A DNA stretch of 38,829 bases from Gammaproteobacteria bacterium (GCA_007694905.1 REEU01000090.1:1-38829); one strand, 5' to 3'. Positions 25,172-35,003 are shown, counted from the first letter of the stretch. Program-made: numbers and translations. The notes: generated from the sequence alone by a model not told the origin.

Positions 25172-28100
25172 CGTCGTGCTCTCCTGCTGCCCGCAACGGC
25201 GGGGCTTCCTGTGCCAGGGCGGATCGCCGGGATGCCTTGTCGGGGTCATCCTCGACGGGGTCGTCTGCGACGGTCCACGGCGTGCCGTCCTCGTTCAAAT
25301 ACATCCTGCGAACCAGTTCGATTTCCAGCGGCCCGGAACCGCGGCGGCCGAACACCGCGATCTGGTGGCCGGTTTCGTCCATGAAGCGATCCCGCTCCAG
25401 CGCCCGGGTCAGCGCCAGCACCGGCGAGGTGGTCGGGTAGCTGGCGATGAGCTCCGGCTTCGGATCAGGACTGAAACCGTAGAAGCCGGGCACAGTGTCC
25501 GGCGCCGTCAGCTGCAGGACCTTCAAGCCGCCCACCCCGTCCGCCACGTAGGCGAACAGGGATGCATTGGTGTGTGCAATGGACACGTCGCGGGCGTCGA
25601 CGATGCCCACTTCGGGGGTCACCCGGTCGTACTCGAACATGCGCTCGGGACGCTCCACATCGACGATCACCAGCCCCTCGCGGGCCGCCGCGACGTAGGC
25701 GAAGGTGCGGGTCACGAACACGCCGCGGGCATCGCGCAGGGGAATCGTGTTGTCCGCCACCAGCCGCGGCGCCTCGGGCCGGGTCACGTCCACTGCCTTC
25801 AGGCCGTCTGCGTCCGTCACGAAGAGGTAGCGGAACTGCAGTGCCGACGCACGGCCGTCGTTGAGCGGCAGCACCGATGCCAGCCGCGGTGCCAGCGGTT
25901 CATCGAGGTCGAGGATCACCAGTCCGGCATCGGCGACGATGTAGGCCCAGGTCCCGCCCATGGTGATGTGCCGGGCACCATCGAGAATGCCGTTCTCGTT
26001 CCAGGTCAGCGCCCGCTCGAAGAAATTGTTGCGCGGCTCACCGTCGGCCAGGGTCTCGATGTCGACCATGATCAGGCCTTCCTCGGAATCGGTGATCAGC
26101 GCGTAGTAGTAGATGGGATGGTGCGGCCGCTCCTCGTTGTCGATGCGCATCAGGTCGCCCACGTTGCGGGACGGCGCGATGGGCTGCGTGGTGCTGATGG
26201 ACACGCAGGTGGCATTCTTCGACGGCACGTGGGTGCGGTGCCCGAGGGGACCGAAGGGCGCGGTCAGGATGCGGTGGCTGACACCCTTGTTGGCAATGCT
26301 GGCGATGTCATAGGCGCGGAAACCGTCGCGACCACCCGCGGTGAACAGGTACTCACCCCGATGCTGCAGACAGGTGATGGAGCCGCGGGAGCGGTTGTAA
26401 TGATGCTCGGTGTCCAGCACCCGATCATTGGCCTGGTGGTTCGCATACCAGTCCGGATACGCATAGCGGTGCAGGTAGCTGCCGATCACCGCCTGGGGCT
26501 CTTCCCACTCCGTGACCTGGACGGACTCCACGCCCCGCTCCGTACCCATGTAGGCGACGTAGCCCAGGAAGTCGATGTACTTGGTCCCGAGACCGAGGGT
26601 CTGCGCCACGATGGCGTTGTTGTCGCCATCCGCTGCCAGATGGCAGTCGCTGCAGGTCTTGGTCTCCGTCTTGCGCACCGTGTGGGCGAAGTGCGGATTC
26701 ATGGCCTGGGATGAATAGCCGCTGGCCGCGATGGGCGGCTGCTGGATGTAGATCTTCTCCCGGTTGGCGTTGGTGGAGGACAGCACCAGGGCCGAACTGG
26801 AGCGGATCGGTGCGATCTTGCCGCCCTTCACCTGACCACGACGGCCGATCATGAAGATCTCGTCGCGCGCGACCTGGGGGTTGTAGGTGGCGTAGTTGCG
26901 CGAGATGCCACCCTCGTAGTGATACCGCTCCGTCATCCAGTTCGCTTCGATGGGCAGATGGCAGCCGCCGCAGCTGGTGGTCCAGGCGGTGTGGCAGGTG
27001 TAGCACTCCATCTCCGAGTAGTCGTGGGCCCGATCCGCCGGCGCCACGTCCAGGCCCCAGTTCTGCTTCGCCGTGTCGCGGCTCATGAGCTTCGAGCGCG
27101 CCGCCTTCTCGTTGAAGTCACGGTGCCCGGCGGTGACCGTGTCCTTCACCAGACTCATTTCCCATTCCAGACCCGGGTTCACCAGGCTGCGCTGAATCAG
27201 CCGGTCGCCGACCCACTCGAAGCGGGGCTTGCCGTCGGGATTCCGGATCAGGCGCAGGTCGTGGCCTCCGGGCGGAGCTGCCGGACCCGAGGTGAACAGG
27301 GTCGGATAGTTATCCGGCGTGCCGTGACAGTCGGCGCAGTCGATCTCGATGGCGTGAGCCACCTCGCCGTAGAGGTAGCCGTTGCCGTGACTGTCCTGGG
27401 CGAAGTGGCAGTCGACGCAGTGCATGCCCACGTCGAGGTGGATGTCGGCCATGTGCACGGACTTGTCGAAGCGATCCGGATCATCGAACGGGACGATCTC
27501 GCCCTCCGCGTCGAGCAGGTTGCCCTTGCGGTCGCGCTTGTAGATGGCACGGAAGTTCCAGCCGTGGCCGTGATAGTCGGCGAACTGGGTGTGCTCCATC
27601 TCCTCGTTGCGCTCCCACACCGAGCGCAGGAAATCCAGGTCGCCCCACTTGCCCCGCGGCGCGGCGCCTTCCGGGTTGCGGGCGTTGATCGCACGGATTT
27701 CGGAACTGGTGGGATAGCGCTGCTCTTCCGGCCACATGCGCGGTGCGTCGGACTCGTAGTCCCACATGGTGTAGCCGAGGTAGCTGTTCACGAACACGTT
27801 CGGCTGGTGCATGTGGCAGCTCATGCACTGGCTGCTCGGAATCGCGCGGGTGAATTCGTGCCGCACCGGGTGCCCGGGGGTGTCCCTGGGAATGGTGGGA
27901 TCCGCACTCGCCGACTCACCCATGTGGCCATACTTCGCCCAGGGTCCGGAGTGACGCGGATCCCGGTCGTTGGCATACGGCACGTGGCAGGCAGCGCAGC
28001 CGGAGGTGCGGAAGTCACCGGGCTGGTCGTTGGTGCCGAGGAACCACATCAGCGGGTCGTTCAGGCGGGTCTTGGTGATGTTGATCAGCGGCACCGAAAT

Positions 28101-29012
28101 CCGCTGGCCGGTCCCCGGACCCCGGTTGGACTGGCGGATGTCGGGCCGGCCCGGCTCCTCCAAGCGCTGAATCAGGCCGAGCACGTTGGGCACACCGGTT
28201 TCCGGGAACAGGTTGATGATGTTGCGGCCGCCGCGCTCGAACACCCGGAAGATGTCGCCGGGCTTGACCGTCTCCCAGGCCGGCAGCGGTGCCAGCTGCG
28301 GCAGGATGCCGAACTCGCGCATGGCGCGCTCCGGGTCATCCAGCGGCGGGCCCTGGATCAGCGCGCCCACGCCGTCACGGGTATAGGCCTCACCGAGGAT
28401 GTAATTCTTGTAGGGCAGGATGCCGTTGTTGTACGCGGCACCGCCCCAGAGCATGGCGGTGGTGGCCATGATGCTGCGCTTGGCGGCCTGGACGATCTCC
28501 ACATGACAGGCGCCACAGGCCTCCATCGCCACCCGGTAGTCCGACGGATTCTTGAAGCGGACGAACTCCGGACTCTCGCGATTGATCAGGGTGTAAGTGC
28601 GGATCGGATTGCGCGACTTCGGCCAGCCCCACTCGTCCGGATACAGCGGCATCACGTGGGCCTGCTCCATCAGGTCCAGATAGCCGCTGTCGTCGCGCCC
28701 GAGACCGGCCTCGTTGAACACCATGGCGTCACCGCCGTGGCAGTCCACACAGCCAAGCACCACGGCGGGATTCGAGTGCATGGTCTTCGAGTCGGTGGCG
28801 GTATGGCAGCTCATGCAGCCGGCGGACTTCCACTCGGCATCCTCGGGATGCTGCCCGGCGGGCGCCGGTGGATAGTGGGGATAATCCCGCTCCACCGGTC
28901 GGGGCGACGCCGCCGGGAAGGCCAGCAGCGGCACGAGCAGCAGGCCCACCAGAAGCAGTAGCAGGCCGTGGCGTGCTGCATGCGATACGTTGCGGGATGC
29001 GGATGGAGTCAT
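25131..29012 (-). CDS. Decaheme cytochrome fused to an LVIVD-repeat beta-propeller
   Basis: 1293 aa. Signal peptide (LLLLLVGLLLVPLLAFPAA), then a large multiheme region with ten CXXCH sites at about 66, 88, 166, 339, 396, 532, 559, 670, 681 and 787. The C-terminal part (about 860-1220) consists of LVIVD-type repeats: GLIMVDIE, GLVILDLDEP, GLKAVDVTRP, GLVIVDVERP, GLKVLQL, expected to fold as a beta-propeller. The tail (last 70) is acidic and low-complexity. The ATG at 29012 follows AAGGCGG, 11 bases after the barrel gene's stop. No lipobox is obvious, so periplasmic or exported. The propeller may dock to the outer-membrane barrel or bind a substrate (inference). Confidence 0.9.
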   Translation of the reverse strand: MTPSASRNVSHAARHGLLLLLVGLLLVPLLAFPAASPRPVERDYPHYPPAPAGQHPEDAEWKSAGCMSCHTATDSKTMHSNPAVVLGCVDCHGGDAMVFNEAGLGRDDSGYLDLMEQAHVMPLYPDEWGWPKSRNPIRTYTLINRESPEFVRFKNPSDYRVAMEACGACHVEIVQAAKRSIMATTAMLWGGAAYNNGILPYKNYILGEAYTRDGVGALIQGPPLDDPERAMREFGILPQLAPLPAWETVKPGDIFRVFERGGRNIINLFPETGVPNVLGLIQRLEEPGRPDIRQSNRGPGTGQRISVPLINITKTRLNDPLMWFLGTNDQPGDFRTSGCAACHVPYANDRDPRHSGPWAKYGHMGESASADPTIPRDTPGHPVRHEFTRAIPSSQCMSCHMHQPNVFVNSYLGYTMWDYESDAPRMWPEEQRYPTSSEIRAINARNPEGAAPRGKWGDLDFLRSVWERNEEMEHTQFADYHGHGWNFRAIYKRDRKGNLLDAEGEIVPFDDPDRFDKSVHMADIHLDVGMHCVDCHFAQDSHGNGYLYGEVAHAIEIDCADCHGTPDNYPTLFTSGPAAPPGGHDLRLIRNPDGKPRFEWVGDRLIQRSLVNPGLEWEMSLVKDTVTAGHRDFNEKAARSKLMSRDTAKQNWGLDVAPADRAHDYSEMECYTCHTAWTTSCGGCHLPIEANWMTERYHYEGGISRNYATYNPQVARDEIFMIGRRGQVKGGKIAPIRSSSALVLSSTNANREKIYIQQPPIAASGYSSQAMNPHFAHTVRKTETKTCSDCHLAADGDNNAIVAQTLGLGTKYIDFLGYVAYMGTERGVESVQVTEWEEPQAVIGSYLHRYAYPDWYANHQANDRVLDTEHHYNRSRGSITCLQHRGEYLFTAGGRDGFRAYDIASIANKGVSHRILTAPFGPLGHRTHVPSKNATCVSISTTQPIAPSRNVGDLMRIDNEERPHHPIYYYALITDSEEGLIMVDIETLADGEPRNNFFERALTWNENGILDGARHITMGGTWAYIVADAGLVILDLDEPLAPRLASVLPLNDGRASALQFRYLFVTDADGLKAVDVTRPEAPRLVADNTIPLRDARGVFVTRTFAYVAAAREGLVIVDVERPERMFEYDRVTPEVGIVDARDVSIAHTNASLFAYVADGVGGLKVLQLTAPDTVPGFYGFSPDPKPELIASYPTTSPVLALTRALERDRFMDETGHQIAVFGRRGSGPLEIELVRRMYLNEDGTPWTVADDPVEDDPDKASRRSALAQEAPPLRAAGEHDDDSAQPQKLSGGE

Positions 29013-29023
29013 GATGTCCGCCT

Positions 29024-30907
29024 TCAATACATCAGTACGAGGTTCGCGAGGATCGAGTACGGCGTGTTCTGATCCTTGCCAAACAGGTCATCGAAGCCGC
29101 TGCCGGGAATCAGCGCGGCACCCGAGAGCCGGAACACGATGTTCTGGGACATGAACGGCCGCCAGATCGCCGCCACGGACACATCGAGCCCGATGTCGCG
29201 GCTGATGTTGCCCTGCTGCCGCACCACCTCGAGCACCGCGGTCTCATCGAACCAGAGCTGGTTGGCATTGAAGCTGAGCCTGAACTCCGGCGTCAGGTCG
29301 AAGTCCGCGCCGACACCCAGCAGGCGGGTACCCGGGTTGATGAAGTTCGACTGACCGAGCTCCTTGCTCGAACGCAGGTTGTTCAGAATGCCGTTGCGCT
29401 GGGACAGATTGACGATGCCGCCACCGATCAGCGGCACCGGCTGCCGGATCCAGAAGCTGGTGTCGGAGCCTGCGAACAGAGGATTTTCGAAGATGGCATC
29501 GAAGCCGCGCGCCTTGCCGTCGAAAGGATCGTCGTCGCCGCTGGCCCACAGCGCGGACAGCCGCCAGCGGATCCAGTTCCAGTCCCGGGACACCTCCGCG
29601 GCGACGAAGTGGGCGCGAATCTTGTCCTTGGCGTCTTCGAACTGGTCGTTGGTCTGCTCGCCGAAGGCGTAATAGAACGAGGCGGTGAGATTGATGCGGC
29701 CGAAGCGACCGTCACCGTTCAGGCCGAGGTAGGTCACGTCGTAGTCGCGGGAGAAACGCTCCGCGAACAGGGAGGACGGCCGGGCGATGAAGCCGTTGTC
29801 GTCGAACTTGAACTGGCCCTTCTCGCGATTGCGGTTGTGGGCAACGGTGGCCTGGGAGAAGAAGCCCTTGGTGGGAAAGTCCTGCCAGTACACGTTGGCG
29901 ACGAACACGTCGTCATCGCGCAGCCGGGCGGAAAGATTGTTCAGACCCGTGTTCGTGTCCTTCTCCAGGCGCCGGAACCAGGCCAGGTTGTACTGGAAGA
30001 TGTTGTTGTCCCGGGTACCGAACAGGCGGATGCCGAGCTGCTGGTCCTGGAACAGGAATCCCCGCCAGTCGGTGGTGAAGGGCTGAATGCCGATCCTGAT
30101 CGAATCGAAGTCGTAGCGGTCGGAGACGTTCCACAGGTGCTTGTCCACGAACAGGCCCTGCACACCGAAGTGGCTGTCCCGGCGCCGCCGCCCTTCTTTC
30201 GCGGTCCGCTCGCCGGTGGGCTGCACCCGCAGCACTGCGCGTTCGTCGAAGAAGACCTGGTTGAAGTTGAACACCGGAATGAAGCGGAACTCCCAGTCCG
30301 GCGGCCGGAACGTGGTGTCGCCCTGATAAATCACGAACTCCGGCAGGAAGGTCTGCGCGAACACGTAGCCGTCACCGTCCTTGACCAGATCGAGTCCGTC
30401 CGGGCGCACCGTGGTCGCGTTCCCCACCGGAATCGGAAAGGTGCGCGGCTCGAGGATGGTGTCGGAGATGGCGGTGATGCTGAAGAACCAGTCCTCACCG
30501 AACACGGGCATGTCGCCCTTGAGCGGGTTGTGCGGGCCGTAGGGGTCGAGGATCTGCTCGCGATAGCCCAGCGCCTGCACGATGCGCCAGCGATCCGGCA
30601 CTGCGGGACCAAGCTCGATGCGCTCGGTCCAGGGCGCGATCCGGCCCGGGTCACAGGGCGGCAGCTCATAGGCCAGGACGCGGTCCGTCCCGCCGGGCCG
30701 GCGCCGCTGCTGTTGCGCCTGCCGCTGGGCCTCGAGCATCTCCGGCGTCGCGCACAACGCACTGGCCGGCGGCATACGCGCGGACTCGACCCGCGATTCC
30801 TGCACTTCACCCTCGTTCGCGACGCTCATACCCGCCGCCAGCAGCAGCCCCGTCACCAGGGCAGTGGCGCGCATCCAAACGACGCTGCCTCCCGTCTCGC
30901 CGGTCAT
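29024..30907 (-). CDS. Outer-membrane beta-barrel protein of the cytochrome cluster
   Basis: 627 aa. Signal peptide ending near GMSVA (residue 30). An Arg/Gln-rich segment follows, then many amphipathic strands with aromatic ends (FRFIPVFNFNQVFFDERAV, RINLTASFYYAFGEQ, WRLSALWASGDDD). The last residue is aromatic, in ANLVLMY, as expected for BAM-dependent porins. The gene lies between the HbpS-like lipoprotein and decaheme genes, the place of MtrB-type barrels in known conduits, but I see no MtrB CXXC motif. Of several ATGs, 30907 has GGGAG six bases upstream; 30928 is an alternative. A sheath for an extracellular electron path is inferred from context. Confidence 0.78.
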   Translation of the reverse strand: MTGETGGSVVWMRATALVTGLLLAAGMSVANEGEVQESRVESARMPPASALCATPEMLEAQRQAQQQRRRPGGTDRVLAYELPPCDPGRIAPWTERIELGPAVPDRWRIVQALGYREQILDPYGPHNPLKGDMPVFGEDWFFSITAISDTILEPRTFPIPVGNATTVRPDGLDLVKDGDGYVFAQTFLPEFVIYQGDTTFRPPDWEFRFIPVFNFNQVFFDERAVLRVQPTGERTAKEGRRRRDSHFGVQGLFVDKHLWNVSDRYDFDSIRIGIQPFTTDWRGFLFQDQQLGIRLFGTRDNNIFQYNLAWFRRLEKDTNTGLNNLSARLRDDDVFVANVYWQDFPTKGFFSQATVAHNRNREKGQFKFDDNGFIARPSSLFAERFSRDYDVTYLGLNGDGRFGRINLTASFYYAFGEQTNDQFEDAKDKIRAHFVAAEVSRDWNWIRWRLSALWASGDDDPFDGKARGFDAIFENPLFAGSDTSFWIRQPVPLIGGGIVNLSQRNGILNNLRSSKELGQSNFINPGTRLLGVGADFDLTPEFRLSFNANQLWFDETAVLEVVRQQGNISRDIGLDVSVAAIWRPFMSQNIVFRLSGAALIPGSGFDDLFGKDQNTPYSILANLVLMY

Positions 30908-30933
30908 TGCGAGCTCCCGCCGCCGCATGGCTC

Positions 30934-33168
30934 TCACTGGACCTCTCCATCTGCCCGTTCGCACACGTCGGACTCGTTGGAGTCGTTGAACGGTGCCTGG
31001 GGACAGTTCACGTAACGCAGCCGCTCCCGGTCCGGTGCCCCGATGGGACGCACCCGGTCGGCGCGGATGGCTCTCGGTGCATTGCCGATACCCGTTCCCA
31101 GCGCCCGGCCGGCATTGTGGGTACCGAGGAAGGCGATCATGTCGTCCTGATCGATGCCGTCGCCGGAGACCCCGAAGCCGCCCACCAGCAGGTCGCCCCG
31201 GTAGATGGGCACGCTGCCGGGGAAGATCTGAATGCCGTTGGCGATGCTCCGCGCCGGAACCGGCGTCTGAAACAGGGCGCCGGGATTGAAACCCGTATTG
31301 CCGGTGCAGCTCGTGCCCACATCCTCGACCACGATGTCGGGCAGCACCACGTGCGCCACGTGATGAATGATGGCGTTGTAGACCAGGTCGAGCTGCAGCC
31401 CGACGCTGAAGATGCTCCACTCACCAATCGGTTTGCTGAGCGGTCCCGGCGGGCCGTCGGCGACCCCGTCCGGATAGAACGGGCGCGCCAGGTTGCCTAC
31501 GGCGCGGTTGGTGAAGGCCACCGGATCGCCATTGGCCGTCAGCAGATTCGCTTCGCCGGTGAACGTCTGCAGCGCGCGCAGATACTCGGGAATCGATGGC
31601 GTGGGCATGTTGCCGATGGCATCGAGCAGGGCCTCCACCAGTTCGAAGCCCGGATTGGACGAGAAGCGCCCCGGGTTGTCGATGGGTGCCAGATAACGCG
31701 GCCGCGGCAGCACCGCAAGCGCTGCGGCCGGCGCCGGATCGCCGACCCGGCCGGTGCCGGAGAAGAATGCTGCGCTGCGGGCCTTCTGCAGCGACACGTC
31801 GGCGCCGAACACGGGGCCGTCACGGGTCCGGGCAATACCGAGGACTTCGCCGTTGCCGTCGACGATGGCCACCGTCACCCGTGCGGGTGTACCGAGCGGC
31901 CGCCGGATCTGAGCCCGGGCGCGATTGGCGATGGCGAGACCTTCGGCGATCAGGCGGCGGACTTCCTCCGCCGTCAGAGCATTGGCCGCATCACCACCCG
32001 GGCTGTCCGTGCCTGCCCGGGGTACGAAGCGGTTGTTGTTGTCGGCGTCCACGAACACGAACGCATCGAGGTCGTTGCCGTCGACATCGGTGAACTCGCC
32101 CGGCGCTGCGGGTCGGACCCCCGAGGCGGGATGCCCGAACGGCGTCCCCGCGAGCACGGCCTGGCCGCTGTAGTAGCCGGTGACGCGACGCAGCGTGCCG
32201 CTGCCGCCGGCGATGAGGTCCGCCAGCGGCGCTGCGTTCTCCGGATCGCTCAGCAGCTGAGTGAAGTTGACGTCGGTGTAGCGCAGCGTCTTGCCGACCA
32301 CGGTGATCACATCCGCTTTGCGGTCGGGATTGGGCGCGAAGCCGAAGGTTCCCGCCAGCGCCGAGATCTCGTCGGTGGTGAACTCGAAGCCCTCGGGGCC
32401 GTCCGTGGTGGGCGACAGTTTGTCGAGGCTGTAGGTGCCCTCACCGATGACGCCGATGCCCCCCACCACCGTGCCGCGCTTGTACAGCGGCAGGCCACCG
32501 GCATCCGCCGCCAGCCCCAGCGGTGAGCGATGCGGGCCCGGCGTCGGTCCCGCGTCCGGGTCGAAACGCGCCACAAAATCACCGCAGGGGAGCTGGCTGA
32601 ACTGCACGCCGAACAGGGGCCCGGAGGGCTGATTCTCCTCACCCGGGTTGAAGTTTTCCTGCACGATCTGACTGGCCGAGCGGGTGGTGAAGGCATTGCC
32701 TTCAGTGGAGAGGTAGGCACCCGTGATGGCCTTGGCGATGGCGGCGAGTTCCGCCGGAATGATGTTGACGTTCTCCAACCCGCCGATCACCGGCGCACCG
32801 AACACGTCAGTGGACGTAATCGTCACCAGCGGCTGGGCGCCGCGCATGCGGTAGACCCCGAGTACGTTGCCGACCCGGTCCACCACGGCAATGGTCGCCG
32901 GTGCACTCTGCGCTGCGGCCTCCGCCGCCGCCTGAGCGATCACCCGTTCCACGTCGGCAGTGGAGAGCATGGTCGGCGTGTCCTGGCAGGAGCCGTCACA
33001 GTTGCTGCCGGCGGTGGTGGTCTCCGCGCCGCCGGCCGGGGGTGCCGTACCACCTTCCTGGGCGCGCCGCTCAGCCTCGCGCGGACCGCTGACGCCACCG
33101 CCACCACAACCGGCTGCGATCAGCAGCGCGATTGCCGACGCAGCACATGCGCGGACCGTTCGGTTCAT
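30934..33168 (-). CDS. Lipoprotein with two GlcG/HbpS-like heme-binding domains
   Basis: 744 aa. The lipobox LIAAGC (Cys21) implies a lipid-anchored envelope protein; Gly- and Thr-rich linkers follow. Domain 1 (about 70-250) shows DVERVIAQAAAEA, IAVVDRVGNVLGVYRMRGA and GTVVGGIGVIGEG. Domain 2 (about 398-700) shows EEVRRLIAEGLAIAN, VTVAIVDGNGEVLGIARTRDG, LQKARSAAFF and DLLVGGFGVSGDG. These are the start and end signatures of the GlcG/HbpS (DUF336) fold, each split by a large insert. HbpS binds heme and senses redox stress in Streptomyces; GlcG is of unknown role. ATG at 33168 is chosen because it begins the signal peptide. Tandem copies in a multiheme cluster suggest heme binding or sensing. 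Confidence 0.82.
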   Translation of the reverse strand: MNRTVRACAASAIALLIAAGCGGGGVSGPREAERRAQEGGTAPPAGGAETTTAGSNCDGSCQDTPTMLSTADVERVIAQAAAEAAAQSAPATIAVVDRVGNVLGVYRMRGAQPLVTITSTDVFGAPVIGGLENVNIIPAELAAIAKAITGAYLSTEGNAFTTRSASQIVQENFNPGEENQPSGPLFGVQFSQLPCGDFVARFDPDAGPTPGPHRSPLGLAADAGGLPLYKRGTVVGGIGVIGEGTYSLDKLSPTTDGPEGFEFTTDEISALAGTFGFAPNPDRKADVITVVGKTLRYTDVNFTQLLSDPENAAPLADLIAGGSGTLRRVTGYYSGQAVLAGTPFGHPASGVRPAAPGEFTDVDGNDLDAFVFVDADNNNRFVPRAGTDSPGGDAANALTAEEVRRLIAEGLAIANRARAQIRRPLGTPARVTVAIVDGNGEVLGIARTRDGPVFGADVSLQKARSAAFFSGTGRVGDPAPAAALAVLPRPRYLAPIDNPGRFSSNPGFELVEALLDAIGNMPTPSIPEYLRALQTFTGEANLLTANGDPVAFTNRAVGNLARPFYPDGVADGPPGPLSKPIGEWSIFSVGLQLDLVYNAIIHHVAHVVLPDIVVEDVGTSCTGNTGFNPGALFQTPVPARSIANGIQIFPGSVPIYRGDLLVGGFGVSGDGIDQDDMIAFLGTHNAGRALGTGIGNAPRAIRADRVRPIGAPDRERLRYVNCPQAPFNDSNESDVCERADGEVQ

Positions 33169-33227
33169 GGCGCCAGTCCCCCGACCCCAGCGTGACCTCG
33201 ATTCTCCTCTGCCTCCGGCGCAGCAGC

Positions 33228-35003
33228 TCATGGCCGCTTCACCGGCGTCATTTTGTAAACCCTGTCGCCTCGGACTTCGTCAAGATCCGACCAGATCGGC
33301 CGCAGCATCGCGCCGGGTTCATCCGGTCGCATCAGCCCCGTGTCGCGCAGATGGAACACGTGACAATCCACGCATTCGGACGCCAGCTTGTTCGTCGCGC
33401 CGCCCCCGCCGTGGCATTCCCGGCAGGACGCGATATCAGGCAGCAGCACGTCCTTTGCCGAGCTCGAAGTTTCCGCCTCATGGCACTCCACGCAGTCCAT
33501 GGTCCGGTGCGAGGCGTGATCAAACCAGCTCTTCGGCATCCAGACATTGGCCAGCCGTACCGGCAGTACCTGCCAGGGTGACACGCGGTCTGGATCGTCG
33601 GTCCGCTCCACCTCGTGGCAGATTGCACAGGTGGTGCGTTCGAAGATGGTCTCCGCCACCTCCAGCGCCCGCTGCTGCGCGCGCTCCACCGCTTGGGCAC
33701 GTTCCGCCGCGGTCATCGCCGGCATCTGCCCGGGGCGGCGCGCTTCGCGAATGGAGCGCGCCGTCGGCGCCTGTGCCTCCCCCCAGAGGAACTCACGGGA
33801 ATAGAACTCTTCCATCAGCCGCACGACCATGTCGGGCTGACCGTGGGGCAGCTGCCGCTCCGGCGAGCCGGGGTCGAAGGTCAAAAGGTGACAGTCGGCG
33901 CAATGGGCCTCCATGGTCACCGGCTGCATGTAGGCACCGCCCGCCTCCGCGCGATGACAGTCACTGCACACCATGCGCACCGTGCCGTCAGGACCATCGA
34001 TGCCCCCCGCATCGAGATGGACGTCGTGGGGAAACTTGAGGTTCGACTGCTCCACCAGCCCGGGGTCGTTCACCGCCACGCGTTCGACCTCCCAGGTCAT
34101 GTCCAGCGCGCCACCGCTCGGCACCAGCATGGACAGGCGGAATTCAGGGTGGTGATGCTCGAAGTCGGACGCATCGTAGAGTTCCACCGGCGACGCACTG
34201 GTGGCCATCAGGTTGCCGTGGCAGTCCCCGCACAGCCCCTGATCCTTGCGCACCAGCACCCCCGGCTCCTTGTGCTCCTTGTGGCAGGTCGCACAGCGGG
34301 TCTCCTCCAGGTAATCGAAGTGATGCACCTCGGGATCCACGTGATGGGTCACCGAGGTGTGGCAGGCGATGCACTGGGCATCGCGCACCATGACGAAGGG
34401 CACGACGTGGCAGGCGTTGCAGTTGTCGCCCATGAAGCGGTGTGCGGAATGCAGCGGCCCCGACGACCAGAGGCCGTCGTCCGGGACGGGCAACTCCCGC
34501 AACTTGGCGGCGAGGTCATGGTCGAACAGGCCAATCGCGGGAATGCCGAGAAACAGCACCAGCACCAGCGAGCCGAACAGCCAGGACAGCTTGCGCTTGG
34601 AGAGGACGGTCTCCTCCAGGCTCTGGCGGAAGTTGGCGCCGAAGGCCACGTCCTCGGCGCTGGCCTCGCCCACCTCCACGGTCATGGCGAAGTCGTAGTC
34701 AGGCGGCGCTTGGCGGATCGTGAACGTGTAGGCACCGATCTCGATCTCGTCACCCGCGTTGATGCGGGTGGCGCGAGTGCGCTTGCCATTGACGAACAGC
34801 TGTTCCCGGCCCTGGGCCCGGATCGCCGGATGCCGGCCGGCCATGTGGATTTCGGAATGCGACAGGGCCAGCTGGCGATCCTGCAGCTGAATCGCCTGAT
34901 CGGTGGCGCGGCCGATGGTGAGGACGTCGCCCTCGAATGTGGTATCGACGTGCTCGAAGGAGTCGCCAGCGACGCGTCGGATTTCTCTGATCAGGATGCG
35001 CAT
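33228..35003 (-). CDS. FHA domain - TM helix - periplasmic decaheme cytochrome
   Basis: 591 aa. Residues about 1-100 form an FHA domain: LTIGR (28-32), SHSEI (48-52), FVNGKR (70-75) and DEIEIGAYTFTI. SKRKLSW then one TM helix (140-160, FGSLVLVLFLGIPAIGLF) places the N-terminus in the cytoplasm by the positive-inside rule. The rest is periplasmic with ten CXXCH sites at 195, 211, 237, 258, 346, 368, 459, 504, 527 and 544, and many free His as distal ligands. There is no signal peptide; the TM helix serves as anchor. The start is 7 bases after the previous stop. A phosphothreonine-binding domain on a decaheme protein joins cytoplasmic signalling with periplasmic electron transfer. The decaheme part resembles cytochrome c3/NrfB-type modules. 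Confidence 0.92.
   Translation of the reverse strand: MRILIREIRRVAGDSFEHVDTTFEGDVLTIGRATDQAIQLQDRQLALSHSEIHMAGRHPAIRAQGREQLFVNGKRTRATRINAGDEIEIGAYTFTIRQAPPDYDFAMTVEVGEASAEDVAFGANFRQSLEETVLSKRKLSWLFGSLVLVLFLGIPAIGLFDHDLAAKLRELPVPDDGLWSSGPLHSAHRFMGDNCNACHVVPFVMVRDAQCIACHTSVTHHVDPEVHHFDYLEETRCATCHKEHKEPGVLVRKDQGLCGDCHGNLMATSASPVELYDASDFEHHHPEFRLSMLVPSGGALDMTWEVERVAVNDPGLVEQSNLKFPHDVHLDAGGIDGPDGTVRMVCSDCHRAEAGGAYMQPVTMEAHCADCHLLTFDPGSPERQLPHGQPDMVVRLMEEFYSREFLWGEAQAPTARSIREARRPGQMPAMTAAERAQAVERAQQRALEVAETIFERTTCAICHEVERTDDPDRVSPWQVLPVRLANVWMPKSWFDHASHRTMDCVECHEAETSSSAKDVLLPDIASCRECHGGGGATNKLASECVDCHVFHLRDTGLMRPDEPGAMLRPIWSDLDEVRGDRVYKMTPVKRP

Noticed and set aside
26919-28961. A 680-codon plus-strand frame opposite the decaheme-propeller gene
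   Set aside because: Shadow frame; the minus strand has ten CXXCH and LVIVD repeats.
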